Shown here: piece by piece, positions 53,299-62,812 of the stretch
Layout: each line of letters opens with the position of its first letter
How positions within the stretch are numbered: position 1 is the first letter of the stretch
DNA from: Tissierella sp032104385
Lineage (GTDB): Bacteria; Bacillota; Clostridia; Tissierellales; Tissierellaceae
Length of the DNA stretch: 64,000 nucleotides
NCBI RefSeq assembly: GCF_032104385.1
Contig: NZ_DAMCHJ010000008.1
Location: forward strand, 1-64,000
Direction of reading: 5' to 3'
The notes under the pieces: model-generated
The model's input: only the letters and a program-made list of their open reading frames with translations
Database searches by the model: none
What the model was told of the DNA's origin: nothing
Made by a program: the position numbers and the translations under genes

Positions 53299-54669
53299 GT
53301 GGATAATAAAGTTAATAATCAAGAAGGGAGAGGCTCTTGGGGATCTAGTTTTGGATTTATTATGGCTGCTGCAGGTTCTGCTGTAGGATTAGGTAATCTA
53401 TGGAAGTTTCCATACTTGGCAGGGAAAAATGGTGGTGCTGTGTTTGTTGTAGCTTATTTATTGATAGTAGTATTAGTTGGATTTACCATGATGTTGGGAG
53501 AAATGATTATAGGTAGAAAAACACAACTTGACCCATATGGAGCTTATAAAAAGCTGAATAAAAATTGGGGGTTTTTAGGATCTATTGGAATTTTAACTGC
53601 ATTTCTAATTTTATCTTATTATAGTGTAGTAGGTGGATGGGTTATTAAATATATTGTGGCAACTGTAACTGGAAAGATTGGTGCTGATAAAGCAGCTTAT
53701 TTTACAGGATTTATAGGAGGATCAGTAGAACCCTTAATTTATCATGGTATTTTTATGGTATTGACAGTAGCTATTGTAATTAAGGGGATATCTGATGGAA
53801 TAGAAAAGGCAAGTAAATTTATGATGCCAGCATTGCTAGTTATGTTGATTGTAGTGGCAATAAGATCAGTTACACTTAATGGTGCTTCTGCAGGTCTTTC
53901 TTATTATTTAAAGCCTGACTTTAGTAAATTTAGACCTAGTGTTTTAGTTGATGCATTAGGGCAAGTATTCTTTTCATTATCTCTAGGGATGGGAGCTCTG
54001 ATTACCTATGGAAGTTATTTGAAGGGGGACGAGAATTTAGAAAAGAATGCTCTTATAATCCCGAGTTTAGATACAGCAGTAGCATTGTTAGCAGGTTTTG
54101 CTGTTTTGCCAGCAGTATTTGCCTTTGGATTTGAACCTAGTCAAGGTCCAGGGCTTATGTTTATCACGTTACCAGCAGTATTTGAAGTAATGCCTTTTGG
54201 AACAATATTTGGTATAATTTTCTTTGTATTAGTATTTTTTGCAGCTCTTACATCGGCTATTTCATTACTTGAGGTAGCAGTAGCTTATTGTATTGATAGT
54301 CTTAAATGGACTAGAATCAAGGCTGTTTCCATTGCTTCAACATTAATGTTTATAATTGGTATATTTGCTTCTTTATCTATGGGACCGATGGCAGATGTTC
54401 ATATTCCGTTGTTTAATAGAGGAGTTTTTGATACTTTGGATTTCTTTACATCTAATATATTGATGCCTATAGGTGGATTTCTAATGGCAATATTTATTGG
54501 ATATATTTGGGGTGTAGATGAAGCCATAGCTGAAGTGAAAAAGAGTCCAGGAGTAAAATTTAAACTTGAAAAATTCTGGACTATACTAATTAAATATGTA
54601 GTACCATTTGCTATATTTATAGTACTATTAAGCTCATTGGGATTGTTAGATAAAATTTTAGGTAAATAA
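53299..54669 (+). CDS. Sodium-dependent transporter, NSS (SNF) family
   Basis: 456 residues, about eleven or twelve helices, from GTG with AGGAGGG. The N-terminal GSSFGFIMAAAGSAVGLGNLWKFPYL region (sodium and substrate site of LeuT-like carriers; landmark) and FFSLSLGMGALITYGSYL are strongly conserved. Bacterial members import amino acids such as leucine, tryptophan or tyrosine with sodium. The family fits a cell that pumps sodium with Nqr. Substrate not determinable. Confidence 0.93.
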   Translation: MDNKVNNQEGRGSWGSSFGFIMAAAGSAVGLGNLWKFPYLAGKNGGAVFVVAYLLIVVLVGFTMMLGEMIIGRKTQLDPYGAYKKLNKNWGFLGSIGILTAFLILSYYSVVGGWVIKYIVATVTGKIGADKAAYFTGFIGGSVEPLIYHGIFMVLTVAIVIKGISDGIEKASKFMMPALLVMLIVVAIRSVTLNGASAGLSYYLKPDFSKFRPSVLVDALGQVFFSLSLGMGALITYGSYLKGDENLEKNALIIPSLDTAVALLAGFAVLPAVFAFGFEPSQGPGLMFITLPAVFEVMPFGTIFGIIFFVLVFFAALTSAISLLEVAVAYCIDSLKWTRIKAVSIASTLMFIIGIFASLSMGPMADVHIPLFNRGVFDTLDFFTSNILMPIGGFLMAIFIGYIWGVDEAIAEVKKSPGVKFKLEKFWTILIKYVVPFAIFIVLLSSLGLLDKILGK

Positions 54670-54746
54670 ATAGTATGGATAGAAAATAGAGATTTTTAGA
54701 ATAAAAACTTAGATAAATATATGATTTTATATATAAAAAACCACAT

Positions 54747-54790
54747 AAAAAACTCCTTTATAGAAAAGATACTATAAAGGAGTTTTTTAA
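54747..54790 (+). terminator. Rho-independent terminator
   Basis: Perfect 17-bp stem AAAAAACTCCTTTATAG with its complement, 8-nt loop and T run. Confidence 0.92.
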
Positions 54791-54826
54791 ATTAATTATT
54801 AGTAATTATAAAAGGAGGTCTTAAGT

Positions 54827-55102
54827 ATGCTATTTAATAATATTGTGGAAAAAAGATTCGTTAAGGATGGAGTCCATAAGTCAATATTGGAGATGACAGC
54901 AGATGAGTATAATAAGGTGTATAATGGTGAATATAGTGAAAAGATAGCTTCAGAAATTATAAATCACCACTTAGAAAGACGGGGAGACGATGGCAGAGCT
55001 ACGAATATTCAAATTGAGCATGAGGATAATAGTAATATGGTTAGGATTTATGCAAATATAAATTACTTAGGAAATGATCATACAAGATATGGTAGGAGAT
55101 AA
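54827..55102 (+). CDS. Small protein of unknown function
   Basis: 91 residues behind a strong AAAGGAGG. Mixed charged composition with no membrane segment or signal peptide; QIEHEDNSNMVRIYANINYLG near the end is probably a beta hairpin (landmark). No family recognised. Monocistronic between two terminators. Confidence 0.7.
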   Translation: MLFNNIVEKRFVKDGVHKSILEMTADEYNKVYNGEYSEKIASEIINHHLERRGDDGRATNIQIEHEDNSNMVRIYANINYLGNDHTRYGRR

Positions 55103-55103
55103 T

Positions 55104-55135
55104 AAATGGTACCTAATATCAGGTACCATTTATTT
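55104..55135 (+). terminator. Rho-independent terminator
   Basis: Perfect 11-bp stem AAATGGTACCT with its complement and 6-nt loop; only a short T-rich tail. Confidence 0.7.
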
Positions 55136-55250
55136 ATGACTATCAATCATTAAAAGAAATAGTATACCTACTTTAAAGAAAATATTATATAATAAAATAA
55201 TGCGTTAGGTATTATAATCTTTTTATTATAAACATTATGGGAGGTAATAG

Positions 55251-56603
55251 ATGAAGCAAATTTTTAAGAATAAAGAATTTTTAAAGGATCTGCTAGCAAT
55301 AGCAATTCCAATCGCATTACAAAATCTAATAACATCTTCATTAAATATGGTGGATACTTTGATGATATCCCAGTTAGGTAAATCAAGTATAGCTGCAGTA
55401 GGATTAGCAAATCAACTTTTCTTTTTTTATTCTTTGATTATTTTTGGAATCAATAGTGGATCTTCAATTTTCATATCTCAATTTTGGGGAAAAAAAGATA
55501 TAGAAAACATAAAGAGAATATTGGGATTAGCAGTAAGTTTAAGCACTTTGGCAGGACTTATTTTTACCATAGTTGCTTTCTTTTCTCCAGAAATGATTAT
55601 GAAGTTTTTTATTGATGATGAAATAGTAATAAGGTTAGGAAGTGACTATTTACGCATAGTATCTCTATCATATATAATAACAGGTATAGGATTTGCTTTT
55701 AGTATAGCATCTAGAAGTATTGGGGAACCTAAAATGCCCATGGTAGTTTCAGCTATATCTTTTATAATTAATACGATATTTAATTATTTACTTATTTTTG
55801 GTCATTTTGGTTTTCCAGAACTTGGAGTAAAAGGGGCAGCCTATGGAACTTTGATTGCTAGAATAGTTGAAATTAGTTTTATTTTTTACTTTATATATAA
55901 AGATATAAAACCTCTTGCAGCTAGTTTAAGGGAACTAACAGATTGGAAAAAAGAGTTTATAAATAGATATTTAAAGACTACTTATCCTGTAATAATCAAT
56001 GAAGCATTTTGGGCATTGGGACAAGTTATGTATTCTGCAGCCTATGCAAAAATGGGAGCAGAGGCAACGGCAGCAGTTCAGGTCTCAGGGACTATTCAAA
56101 ATATTTTTTTTGTAATGGTTAGAGGGCTTGGAAATGCCTGTACAGTTATGGTAGGTAATAAGATTGGTGCTAGAGATGAAGAACAAGCATATGATTATGC
56201 AATACAATTTCTTATTATGTCAACTATTGCAGGCTTAATATTGGGTGCAATATTAAGTTTAACACCAGATATAACTTTAAAATTATTTAAAAATCTTGAG
56301 CCAGATGTATATAATTTGTCAAGGAAATTGTTATTTTTTTCAGGATTATTTTATTTCATAAGAACATTTAATTCTACATTAATTGTTGGAGTTCTTAGGG
56401 GTGGTGGAGATACTACATTTTCTATGTATCTTGAGATGGGTTCTGTGTGGTTAGTAGGAGTGCCTTTAGCATTTGTTGGAGTTTTAATATTTAGATTGCC
56501 AGTTTACATTGTTTTTATATTGGTTTCTGTTGAAGAAATAGTTAAAGCAGTTATTGGGTTACCAAGAGTTAAGTCTAAAAAATGGATTAGAAATGTAACT
56601 TAA
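55251..56603 (+). CDS. MATE family multidrug/metabolite efflux transporter
   Basis: 450 residues, twelve hydrophobic segments in two repeats. AIPIALQNLITSSLNMVDTLMISQLG at the N-terminus and its second-repeat counterpart TYPVIINEAFWALGQVMYSA are MATE landmarks. These are sodium- or proton-driven exporters of cationic compounds. Start ATG with GGGAGG. Monocistronic. Confidence 0.94.
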   Translation: MKQIFKNKEFLKDLLAIAIPIALQNLITSSLNMVDTLMISQLGKSSIAAVGLANQLFFFYSLIIFGINSGSSIFISQFWGKKDIENIKRILGLAVSLSTLAGLIFTIVAFFSPEMIMKFFIDDEIVIRLGSDYLRIVSLSYIITGIGFAFSIASRSIGEPKMPMVVSAISFIINTIFNYLLIFGHFGFPELGVKGAAYGTLIARIVEISFIFYFIYKDIKPLAASLRELTDWKKEFINRYLKTTYPVIINEAFWALGQVMYSAAYAKMGAEATAAVQVSGTIQNIFFVMVRGLGNACTVMVGNKIGARDEEQAYDYAIQFLIMSTIAGLILGAILSLTPDITLKLFKNLEPDVYNLSRKLLFFSGLFYFIRTFNSTLIVGVLRGGGDTTFSMYLEMGSVWLVGVPLAFVGVLIFRLPVYIVFILVSVEEIVKAVIGLPRVKSKKWIRNVT

Positions 56604-56682
56604 AATTTAAACTGCTTTCTAGGCTTTTTTATACAGTATATAATGTCTATGATGATATTAATTCTTGAAGGAGTTGATTTTT

Positions 56683-57435
56683 ATGTTTAAATATAGAAAA
56701 ACATTTAAGATTCCATATTATGATGCGGACAAATATAGACGAGCTACACCTCTGGCAATGCTCACATATCTAGGAGAAACATCAAGTGCACATACTGAGT
56801 ATATTGGATTTAGTGTTGATAAATTACAAGACTTAAATTATTGTTGGATGCTTAACCGTTGGAAGGTTAAGATGAGTAGATATCCAGATGTAAAAGAAGA
56901 AATAACCATTGAAACATGGACTTCTAGCATTGATAGATTCTATGCTACTAGAGAATTTATTATATATGATGAGAAGGAAATAGAAATAGGGAGAGCTTCT
57001 ACAGTTTGGATATTTATAAATATGGAAAAGAAAAGACCCATTAGAATACCATTAGAATTTGTAGAAGCTTCTAATCTAATAGAGGAAAAGACTTTTGATG
57101 ACTTTTATGATTTCAAAAAAGAAATAGATATAGAAGAATATATTGACTTTCACGTAAGAAGATTAGATATTGATTATAATAATCATGTTAATAATACTAA
57201 ATATCTTGCTTGGATGCTAGAAATTATTCCAGAAGATATTTATGAAAATTATATATTAAGCGAATTTGAAATTTTATATAAAAAGGAAACTGTTTATGGG
57301 AAGACAATATCATCTGGTAGCAAGGAAGTAGACGATAATGGAGATATACATGAATATTTCCATAAGATTTTAGATAGCAACAATAAGGAAATTCATTCAA
57401 TGGGAATAACAAAGTGGAAAAGGCTAAAAAAATAA
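56683..57435 (+). CDS. Acyl-ACP thioesterase
   Basis: 250 residues from ATG at 56683 (AAGGAG seven or more bases upstream; the earlier in-frame start overlaps the SD). Two hotdog domains: the first with YDADKYRRATPLAMLTYLGE and MLNRWKVKMSRYP, the second with RRLDIDYNNHVNNTKYLAWMLE containing the catalytic Asp/Asn and His. It releases fatty acids from acyl carrier protein. Found in many anaerobes of this group. Confidence 0.9.
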   Translation: MFKYRKTFKIPYYDADKYRRATPLAMLTYLGETSSAHTEYIGFSVDKLQDLNYCWMLNRWKVKMSRYPDVKEEITIETWTSSIDRFYATREFIIYDEKEIEIGRASTVWIFINMEKKRPIRIPLEFVEASNLIEEKTFDDFYDFKKEIDIEEYIDFHVRRLDIDYNNHVNNTKYLAWMLEIIPEDIYENYILSEFEILYKKETVYGKTISSGSKEVDDNGDIHEYFHKILDSNNKEIHSMGITKWKRLKK

Positions 57436-57464
57436 GTTAGGCGATTACACCTAACTTATTTTTT
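57429..57464. terminator. Bidirectional terminator
   Basis: 13-bp stem AAAATAAGTTAGG with its complement, extendable by TTAGCC pairing, between convergent genes. Confidence 0.88.
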
Positions 57465-57960
57465 AGCCTTCAAAATCTATCTTTATGATTTTCCCTTTTT
57501 CGTCTAGATGCATTTTTGTAATCTTGGTTAATTTTGGTACATTATCAATCTTAGCACATTCTATAAGGTGGTACACTTTAGAAGTATCTTCTGTTTCTTT
57601 ATAAACTTGTCTTAATAGTTTTAGTATGGAATATGGATGCTCAGGTTCCTTTAGAGATATAAATGATGTATTTGGTTTTGTCATAGCTTCACCAATTAAT
57701 TTTTCAAAATCTAGATTATCTAGACCTGGAATAAGGAAATATTCTACGTCACTATTTAAATCTTCAAAATCTTTAACTTGGATTGACTTAAATCTACCTT
57801 TGGCTACTGCCATTAAAGTAGCCATTAATGGTCTTATACCAGCAGATCTATGCCCCGATACAATAAGAGATTCCTTTTTAGAAATAGCTTCGTCAATATA
57901 GTTTCCTTCTGCTTCAGTCATAAATTCTTGTGTTACATACTTTTGAATCATTGTGTTCAT
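57463..57960 (-). CDS. Protein with a degenerate P-loop-like motif, unknown function
   Basis: 165 residues from ATG with AGGAGCG upstream. After MTEAEGNYIDEA, the stretch LIVSGHRSAGIRPLMATLMAVA occupies the place of a Walker A (SGHRSAGKT in secretion ATPases of the CpaF/PilT class), but the Lys-Thr is replaced by Ile-Arg. I infer a shortened, probably non-hydrolysing relative. No secretion genes are near. Cytoplasmic. Confidence 0.6.
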   Translation of the reverse strand: MNTMIQKYVTQEFMTEAEGNYIDEAISKKESLIVSGHRSAGIRPLMATLMAVAKGRFKSIQVKDFEDLNSDVEYFLIPGLDNLDFEKLIGEAMTKPNTSFISLKEPEHPYSILKLLRQVYKETEDTSKVYHLIECAKIDNVPKLTKITKMHLDEKGKIIKIDFEG

Positions 57961-58151
57961 ATAAAACGCTCCTTTATTTATTAAAATTTATTAAATTTGG
58001 TTAATGATGTGAATATATACACCATTACAATAACACTAAAAATAGTGAAATAAATTATTCTATATAATATTACCCAATTTAATGATAAAATAGCTATATT
58101 ATGTTTAAAATAAAAAATTAATGCTAAATATATTTAAGCTTGGAGGTGTAA

Positions 58152-58598
58152 ATGATGAAAATAAAAATGGAAAGACAAAAAAACATAGCTCTTATTGCAC
58201 ATGATAATAAGAAGGATGAACTAATAAATTGGGTAAAAGAAAATAAAGAAATATTATCTAAACATTTTTTATGTGGTACAGGGACTACTTCAAAGCGAAT
58301 AGCTGAAAGTACAGAATTGCCAGTAAAAGCGTTTAAATCCGGTCCATTAGGTGGGGATCAACAAATCGGAGCTCGTATTGTTGAAGGTAAAGTTGATATG
58401 GTGATTTTTTTCTGGGATCCATTGGAAGCTCAACCTCATGATCCAGATATAAAGGCATTACTTAGAATTGCTGTTTTGTATGATATTCCCATAGCTACTA
58501 ATAGATCTTCTGCTGATTATATATTGTCTTCACCATTAATGGATGAAGAATATATAAGAGAAATAGTTGACTATTCTGATTTAAGAATATCAAAGTAG
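58152..58598 (+). CDS. mgsA: Methylglyoxal synthase
   Basis: 148 residues. LIAHDNKKDELINWV, GTGTTSKRIAE, SGPLGGDQQIGARI and FFWDPLEAQPHDPDIKALLRI follow the family in order; catalytic Asp (in GGDQQ and in the PHDPD region) and the phosphate-binding loop are intact. It turns dihydroxyacetone phosphate into methylglyoxal, a release valve for glycolytic phosphate. SD GGAGGTG. Two ATGs at the start (58152 or 58155). Confidence 0.95.
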   Translation: MMKIKMERQKNIALIAHDNKKDELINWVKENKEILSKHFLCGTGTTSKRIAESTELPVKAFKSGPLGGDQQIGARIVEGKVDMVIFFWDPLEAQPHDPDIKALLRIAVLYDIPIATNRSSADYILSSPLMDEEYIREIVDYSDLRISK

Positions 58599-58839
58599 TT
58601 TTTAGAATCATTATGTTATTAATGTAAATTTGGTGTATAATTTGTTAAAAAAGATATAAAATGTAGTTGCAATCTATTTTAGAGTATGTTAATATTAGAT
58701 TGTAGCTTTAATTCGGAAGTAAATAATCAATACACAATAATTTCTATGGGTACAGAGGTTTATCTGCATATAGTAAAGAAATTTTATTGTTGGTATTTTT
58801 ACAAAGAATTAAAGAAATAAAATTTCGGAGGTATATGCA

Positions 58840-59037
58840 ATGAAAGGTACAGTAAAATGGTTTAACGCAGAAAAAGGATTTGGATTTATTACTACTGAGG
58901 AAGGAAACGATGTATTCGCTCACTTCTCACAAATCAACAAAGAAGGATTCAAAACTTTAGAAGAAGGTCAAGAAGTTGAATTCAACGTTGTAGAAGGCGC
59001 TAAAGGTCTACAAGCTGAAAACATTACAATTCTATAG
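58840..59037 (+). CDS. cspA: Cold shock protein
   Basis: 65 residues, a single CSD: MKGTVKWFNAEKGFGFI then DVFAHFSQI, the two RNA-binding motifs. RNA chaperone. Strong SD CGGAGG and a 5' leader of roughly 150 bp or more, with a weak long-range inverted repeat (58668-58707), typical of thermosensing csp leaders. Codon use is richer in GC than its neighbours, as for highly expressed genes. Confidence 0.97.
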   Translation: MKGTVKWFNAEKGFGFITTEEGNDVFAHFSQINKEGFKTLEEGQEVEFNVVEGAKGLQAENITIL

Positions 59038-59052
59038 TAAATGGATACTTAC

Positions 59053-59085
59053 AACCTCTTAAAGATACGTCTTTAAGAGGTTTTT
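59053..59085 (+). terminator. Terminator of the cold shock gene
   Basis: Perfect 13-bp stem AACCTCTTAAAGA with its complement, 4-nt loop, T-rich tail. Confidence 0.9.
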
Positions 59086-59162
59086 AATTATTGACAATAG
59101 AAAACCTATATGATAATTTAGTAGAGATTATGTTCTAAAATTTAAATAAAAGGAGAATACAT

Positions 59163-59912
59163 ATGAGTGAAAAAAGAGTGCTTGCAGTAGTTAATGGTAA
59201 AGAAATAACTGAGGATACTGTACTTAAATTTCTTAATGATTTGGGACCTCAAATGGCAATGCAGTTTCAATCACCTGAAGGTATCAAGAGAGTAGTGGAT
59301 GAATTGGTAAGTCAGGAGTTAATATATTTAAATGCTTTAGAAGATGGATTAGATAAGGAAGAAAATTTTACTAAGGAATTAGAAAGATTAAAGGAAGGCT
59401 TGCTTAAACAATATGCATTAAATAATATTTTATCTAAAGTTACAGTAACAGAAGGTGAAATATTAGAGTTTTATAATAAAAATAAAGAAAATTTCAAAAA
59501 ACCGGAATCTGTAGTTGCTAGTCATATTTTAGTGGATAATGAAGATAAGGCTAAAGATATTATAAATGAAATAAATAATGGACTTTCTTTTGAAGAAGCT
59601 GCACAAAATTATTCATCCTGCCCTTCTAAGGAGCGAGGAGGAGATCTAGGTGAATTTACTAAAGGACAAATGGTTCCAGAGTTTGAAACAGCTGCTTTTA
59701 ATATGGAAGTGGATACTATTTCAGAACCAGTAAAAACCCAATTTGGATATCATATAATTAAACTATTAGCTAAAAATAAAGAATCCTTAAGTACATTTGA
59801 TGAAATTAAAAGTCAAATAACCCAGCAAGTACTTGGAGTTAAGCAACAAGAAGCATATATAAATAAGACAAATGAATTAAAACAGAAATATGAAGTAATA
59901 AAGAATATGTAA
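59163..59912 (+). CDS. Peptidylprolyl isomerase, parvulin type, without signal peptide
   Basis: 249 residues. An N-terminal helical SurA/PrsA-like chaperone part (residues 8-115) surrounds a parvulin domain: VASHILVDNEDKAKDI, SCPSKERGGDLGEFTKGQM, FGYHIIKLL. There is neither signal peptide nor lipobox, so unlike PrsA it should work in the cytoplasm. SD AAAGGAG. Monocistronic with its own terminator. Confidence 0.9.
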   Translation: MSEKRVLAVVNGKEITEDTVLKFLNDLGPQMAMQFQSPEGIKRVVDELVSQELIYLNALEDGLDKEENFTKELERLKEGLLKQYALNNILSKVTVTEGEILEFYNKNKENFKKPESVVASHILVDNEDKAKDIINEINNGLSFEEAAQNYSSCPSKERGGDLGEFTKGQMVPEFETAAFNMEVDTISEPVKTQFGYHIIKLLAKNKESLSTFDEIKSQITQQVLGVKQQEAYINKTNELKQKYEVIKNM

Positions 59913-59946
59913 AAATGAGAGGTAATAAACCTCTCATTTTTATTTA
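59912..59946 (+). terminator. Terminator after the parvulin gene
   Basis: Perfect 11-bp stem AAAATGAGAGG with its complement, 7-nt loop, T-rich tail. It separates this gene from the nqr operon. Confidence 0.88.
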
Positions 59947-60059
59947 ATTGACAACTTTTTTATTATCTCTAATTACTTAGCCTAGAAATGTTATTTTAGG
60001 AGAAAATTGGGAATATATCAATATAGTAGATTAATTCATCAATATACGGGGGTGTTATT

Positions 60060-61040
60060 TTGAGTTTAGAAAAGTTTTCAAAGCATTTCATCAAGCAAAA
60101 GATGATGCGAACAGTTATCATTTCTTTAATGCCAATAGTATTTGCATCTATCTATTTTTTTGGATGGAGGACATTAATACTTTTGGGAATTGTTACAATT
60201 GCAGGAGTAGCAACAGAATGGATTTTTGAGAAAAATTATAACAAAAAGGTATCAGAGGCAATATTTGTTAGTTGTATTTTATATACTATGACATTGCCTC
60301 CTACTACTCCATATTGGATAGCAGTGATAGGGATTATATTCGGTATTTTATTTGCTAAGGAAGTATTTGGAGGATTTGGAAAGAATATATTTAATCCAGC
60401 CTTAGTTGCTAGAGCATTTGTATATGTATGTTTTCCTACGCCATTAACTATAGAATGGTCAAAGGCTTCTTTGAGATTTCCAGGTGGGTTTAGTAATTAT
60501 ATAACAGAAGGAGTTGAGGCCGTATCTCAAGCAACACCGATGCTTTTATTTAGAGATACTGGGAAGATAACATCTTTAATAGATTTACTTATAGGAAATG
60601 TATCGGGCTCTATAGGGGAGACTTCTGCTATTTTAATAATATTGGCAGGTATTTATCTAATCTATAAGAAGGTCGCTTCGTGGCAGATAATGTCTGGTGT
60701 GTTAGTTGGATTTACTGGATTAAGTGGAATCCTATATCTATTGGGAAATAGTCAAATTCCGAATCCTATCTTTGGTATTTTAGCAGGGGGATTATTATTT
60801 GGTACTGTATTTATGGCAACAGACCCTATATCTGCTCCAAAAACTAAGGAAGGGAAATGGATTTATGGTATTCTCATAGGTATAGTTACTGTAATTATTA
60901 GAGGATATGCTTTATTCGCTGGAGGTATGATGTTTGCCATACTTATTGGAAATACATTTGCCCCCATAATAGATGAGGGAGTTAACTCCTATAAGCGATA
61001 TAAAAAGGATAAGGCTAAAGAAAAAGAGGTGGCAATATGA
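60060..61040 (+). CDS. nqrB: Na+-translocating NADH:quinone oxidoreductase subunit B-like
   Basis: 326 residues, about nine helices; TTG start with GGGGG upstream. NIFNPALVARAFVYVCFP, GNVSGSIGETSAI and MATDPISAPKT are typical of NqrB rather than RnfD. VSQATPM holds the threonine expected to carry covalent FMN. It is shorter than the 400-residue NqrB of Vibrio, lacking some N-terminal sequence. First gene of a five-gene operon; nqrA is absent from this position, where the neighbour is an unrelated parvulin gene behind a terminator. Confidence 0.88.
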   Translation: MSLEKFSKHFIKQKMMRTVIISLMPIVFASIYFFGWRTLILLGIVTIAGVATEWIFEKNYNKKVSEAIFVSCILYTMTLPPTTPYWIAVIGIIFGILFAKEVFGGFGKNIFNPALVARAFVYVCFPTPLTIEWSKASLRFPGGFSNYITEGVEAVSQATPMLLFRDTGKITSLIDLLIGNVSGSIGETSAILIILAGIYLIYKKVASWQIMSGVLVGFTGLSGILYLLGNSQIPNPIFGILAGGLLFGTVFMATDPISAPKTKEGKWIYGILIGIVTVIIRGYALFAGGMMFAILIGNTFAPIIDEGVNSYKRYKKDKAKEKEVAI

Positions 61041-61642
61041 AAAAAACTTTTAGTTTTCCAATAATTTTCATGGTTATACTTACTGCTTTTTTTACTTTTA
61101 TATTAGCTTTTTTAAACTACAGTACTGCTGATAGAATTGCTTTTAATCAAGAAATAGAACTAAGTAAAAAACTTCTTTATATTTTTGATATTCAGCCATT
61201 ATCCGAAAATCCTAATGATATTAATCGAACTTTTATAGATAATATAGGTAACATAGGGTCAGAGGATGAACCAATATATATATATTATGGCGATAATAAA
61301 GAAGTTTTAGGATATGCTGTACCTATAAGTGGGTCTGGTCTTTGGGGAAGCATAGAGGGTTATGTTGGGGTTTCATCAGATTATTCAACAATTCTTGGAT
61401 TAGACTTTATCTCCCATAGTGAAACACCGGGATTAGGTGGTAGGATATCAGAAGATTGGTATAAAGAACAATTTAGAGGAATTGATATAACAGAGTCACA
61501 AAGCGGAAATTATGTTATATATAGACCAGCAGCAGGAGGAAATGTAGATGCCATAGCAGGTGCAACTTTAACATCCAAGTCTGTAAGTAAATTATTAAAT
61601 GAAGATCTTGATAAATTTATTAAAGAAAGAAAGGGGGAATAG
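61037..61642 (+). CDS. nqrC: Nqr/Rnf subunit C/G-like, covalent-FMN protein
   Basis: 201 residues. One N-terminal helix, then an extracytoplasmic FMN domain: DFISHSETPGLGGRISEDW and DAIAGATLTSKSVSKLL. The threonine of (S)GAT is the FMN attachment site; here the preceding Ser is Ala (AGAT). It shuttles electrons between the membrane subunits. Overlaps nqrB by 4 bp. Confidence 0.9.
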   Translation: MKKTFSFPIIFMVILTAFFTFILAFLNYSTADRIAFNQEIELSKKLLYIFDIQPLSENPNDINRTFIDNIGNIGSEDEPIYIYYGDNKEVLGYAVPISGSGLWGSIEGYVGVSSDYSTILGLDFISHSETPGLGGRISEDWYKEQFRGIDITESQSGNYVIYRPAAGGNVDAIAGATLTSKSVSKLLNEDLDKFIKERKGE

Positions 61643-61645
61643 GAA

Positions 61646-62284
61646 ATGGCAGGAGATAGCCCTAAAAAAATATTCAAAATGGGACTTTGGGAAGATAATC
61701 CTGTATTAGTTCAAATAATAGGTATATGTTCCGCATTGGCCGTAACTAATCTTATGTTAAATTCATTAATTATGGGAGTAGGACTAATCTTTGTTACTGC
61801 ATTATCATCTTTCACTGTATCTTTGATTAGAACTTTTACTCCTAAGCATATTAGAATGATGGTACAAGTACTTATAATAGCAGCCTATGTAATTATAGTA
61901 GATATTTTTCTAAAGGCATATATGCCTGAAATGAGTAAGGCATTAGGACCTTATGTAGGCTTGATTATTACAAACTGTATAATAATGGGCAGAGCGGAAG
62001 CATATGCTCAAAAAAATCCACCTATACCTTCATTCTTAGATGGAGTGGCTTCTGGTTTAGGTTATACATTAGTTCTTCTAACTATAGCATTTTTTAGAGA
62101 ATTATTAGGATTTGGAACAATCTTTGGTGTTCAGGTTTTAGGCGATTGGTGGACACCGTGGACTATTATGATAATGCCGCCAGCAGCTTTTTTTATTCTA
62201 GCAGTTATTATTTGGATAACTAAAAATGTGAGAGAAAAAGAGAAAAGAGAAGATAAAAAGAAAGGTCAGGTGTTTAGTCAATGA
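61646..62284 (+). CDS. nqrD: Nqr subunit D-like membrane protein
   Basis: 212 residues, six helices. DNPVLVQIIGICSALAVTN near the N-terminus and ITNCIIMGRAEAYAQ in the middle hold the two cysteines that share the intramembrane Fe centre with subunit E. The ICSALAVT wording is of the NqrD branch. The last four bases overlap nqrE. Hydrophilic basic C-terminus. Confidence 0.93.
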   Translation: MAGDSPKKIFKMGLWEDNPVLVQIIGICSALAVTNLMLNSLIMGVGLIFVTALSSFTVSLIRTFTPKHIRMMVQVLIIAAYVIIVDIFLKAYMPEMSKALGPYVGLIITNCIIMGRAEAYAQKNPPIPSFLDGVASGLGYTLVLLTIAFFRELLGFGTIFGVQVLGDWWTPWTIMIMPPAAFFILAVIIWITKNVREKEKREDKKKGQVFSQ

Positions 62285-62799
62285 TAGAACTTAACCCTTT
62301 CGTTATATTTTTTGCAGCAATATTTACAAACAATATGATATTTAGTAATTTTCTAGGCATGTGTTCATTTATAGCGGTTTCAAGAGAAATACCTACTTCT
62401 CTTGGATTGGGTCAAGCAGTTACATTTGTTTTAGCTTGTACAACTATAATAAACTATATTATATATCATTATGTTTTACTGCCACTACATTTAGATTATT
62501 TAAGGTTTATAGTTTTTATTATTAGTATAGCTGCTTTTGTACAACTTTTAGAGATGATTGTTGAAAGATATCTTCCCAACCTATATTATGCACTTGGAAT
62601 ATTTTTACCATTAATAACTGTTAATTGTGCTATTTTAGGAGTTTCATTATTTATGATAATTCGTAACTATAATTTTCTTCAATCNNNNNNNNNNGCATCT
62701 GTTCCTAAGGGGCTTGAAGGACCAGGTATAACACTGATTATCACTGGATTAATGGCTTTAGCCTTCATAGGCTTTTCAGGCATAGTCCAAATTCAATGA
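62281..62799 (+). CDS. nqrE: Nqr subunit E-like membrane protein (contains assembly gap)
   Basis: 172 residues, six helices, with ten Ns at 62685-62694 hiding three to four residues of the penultimate loop. FSNFLGMCSFIAVSREIPTS (cysteine ligand) and TVNCAILGVSLFM (second cysteine) match NqrE closely. It forms a mirror-image pair with NqrD around the Fe centre. Confidence 0.92.
   Translation: MIELNPFVIFFAAIFTNNMIFSNFLGMCSFIAVSREIPTSLGLGQAVTFVLACTTIINYIIYHYVLLPLHLDYLRFIVFIISIAAFVQLLEMIVERYLPNLYYALGIFLPLITVNCAILGVSLFMIIRNYNFLQXXXXASVPKGLEGPGITLIITGLMALAFIGFSGIVQIQ
62685..62694. other. Assembly gap (10 N)
   Basis: Ten Ns within nqrE; the frame on both sides agrees with a gap of that length or one differing by multiples of three. 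Confidence 0.95.
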
Positions 62800-62812
62800 T
62801 GGGGGAAAAAAT

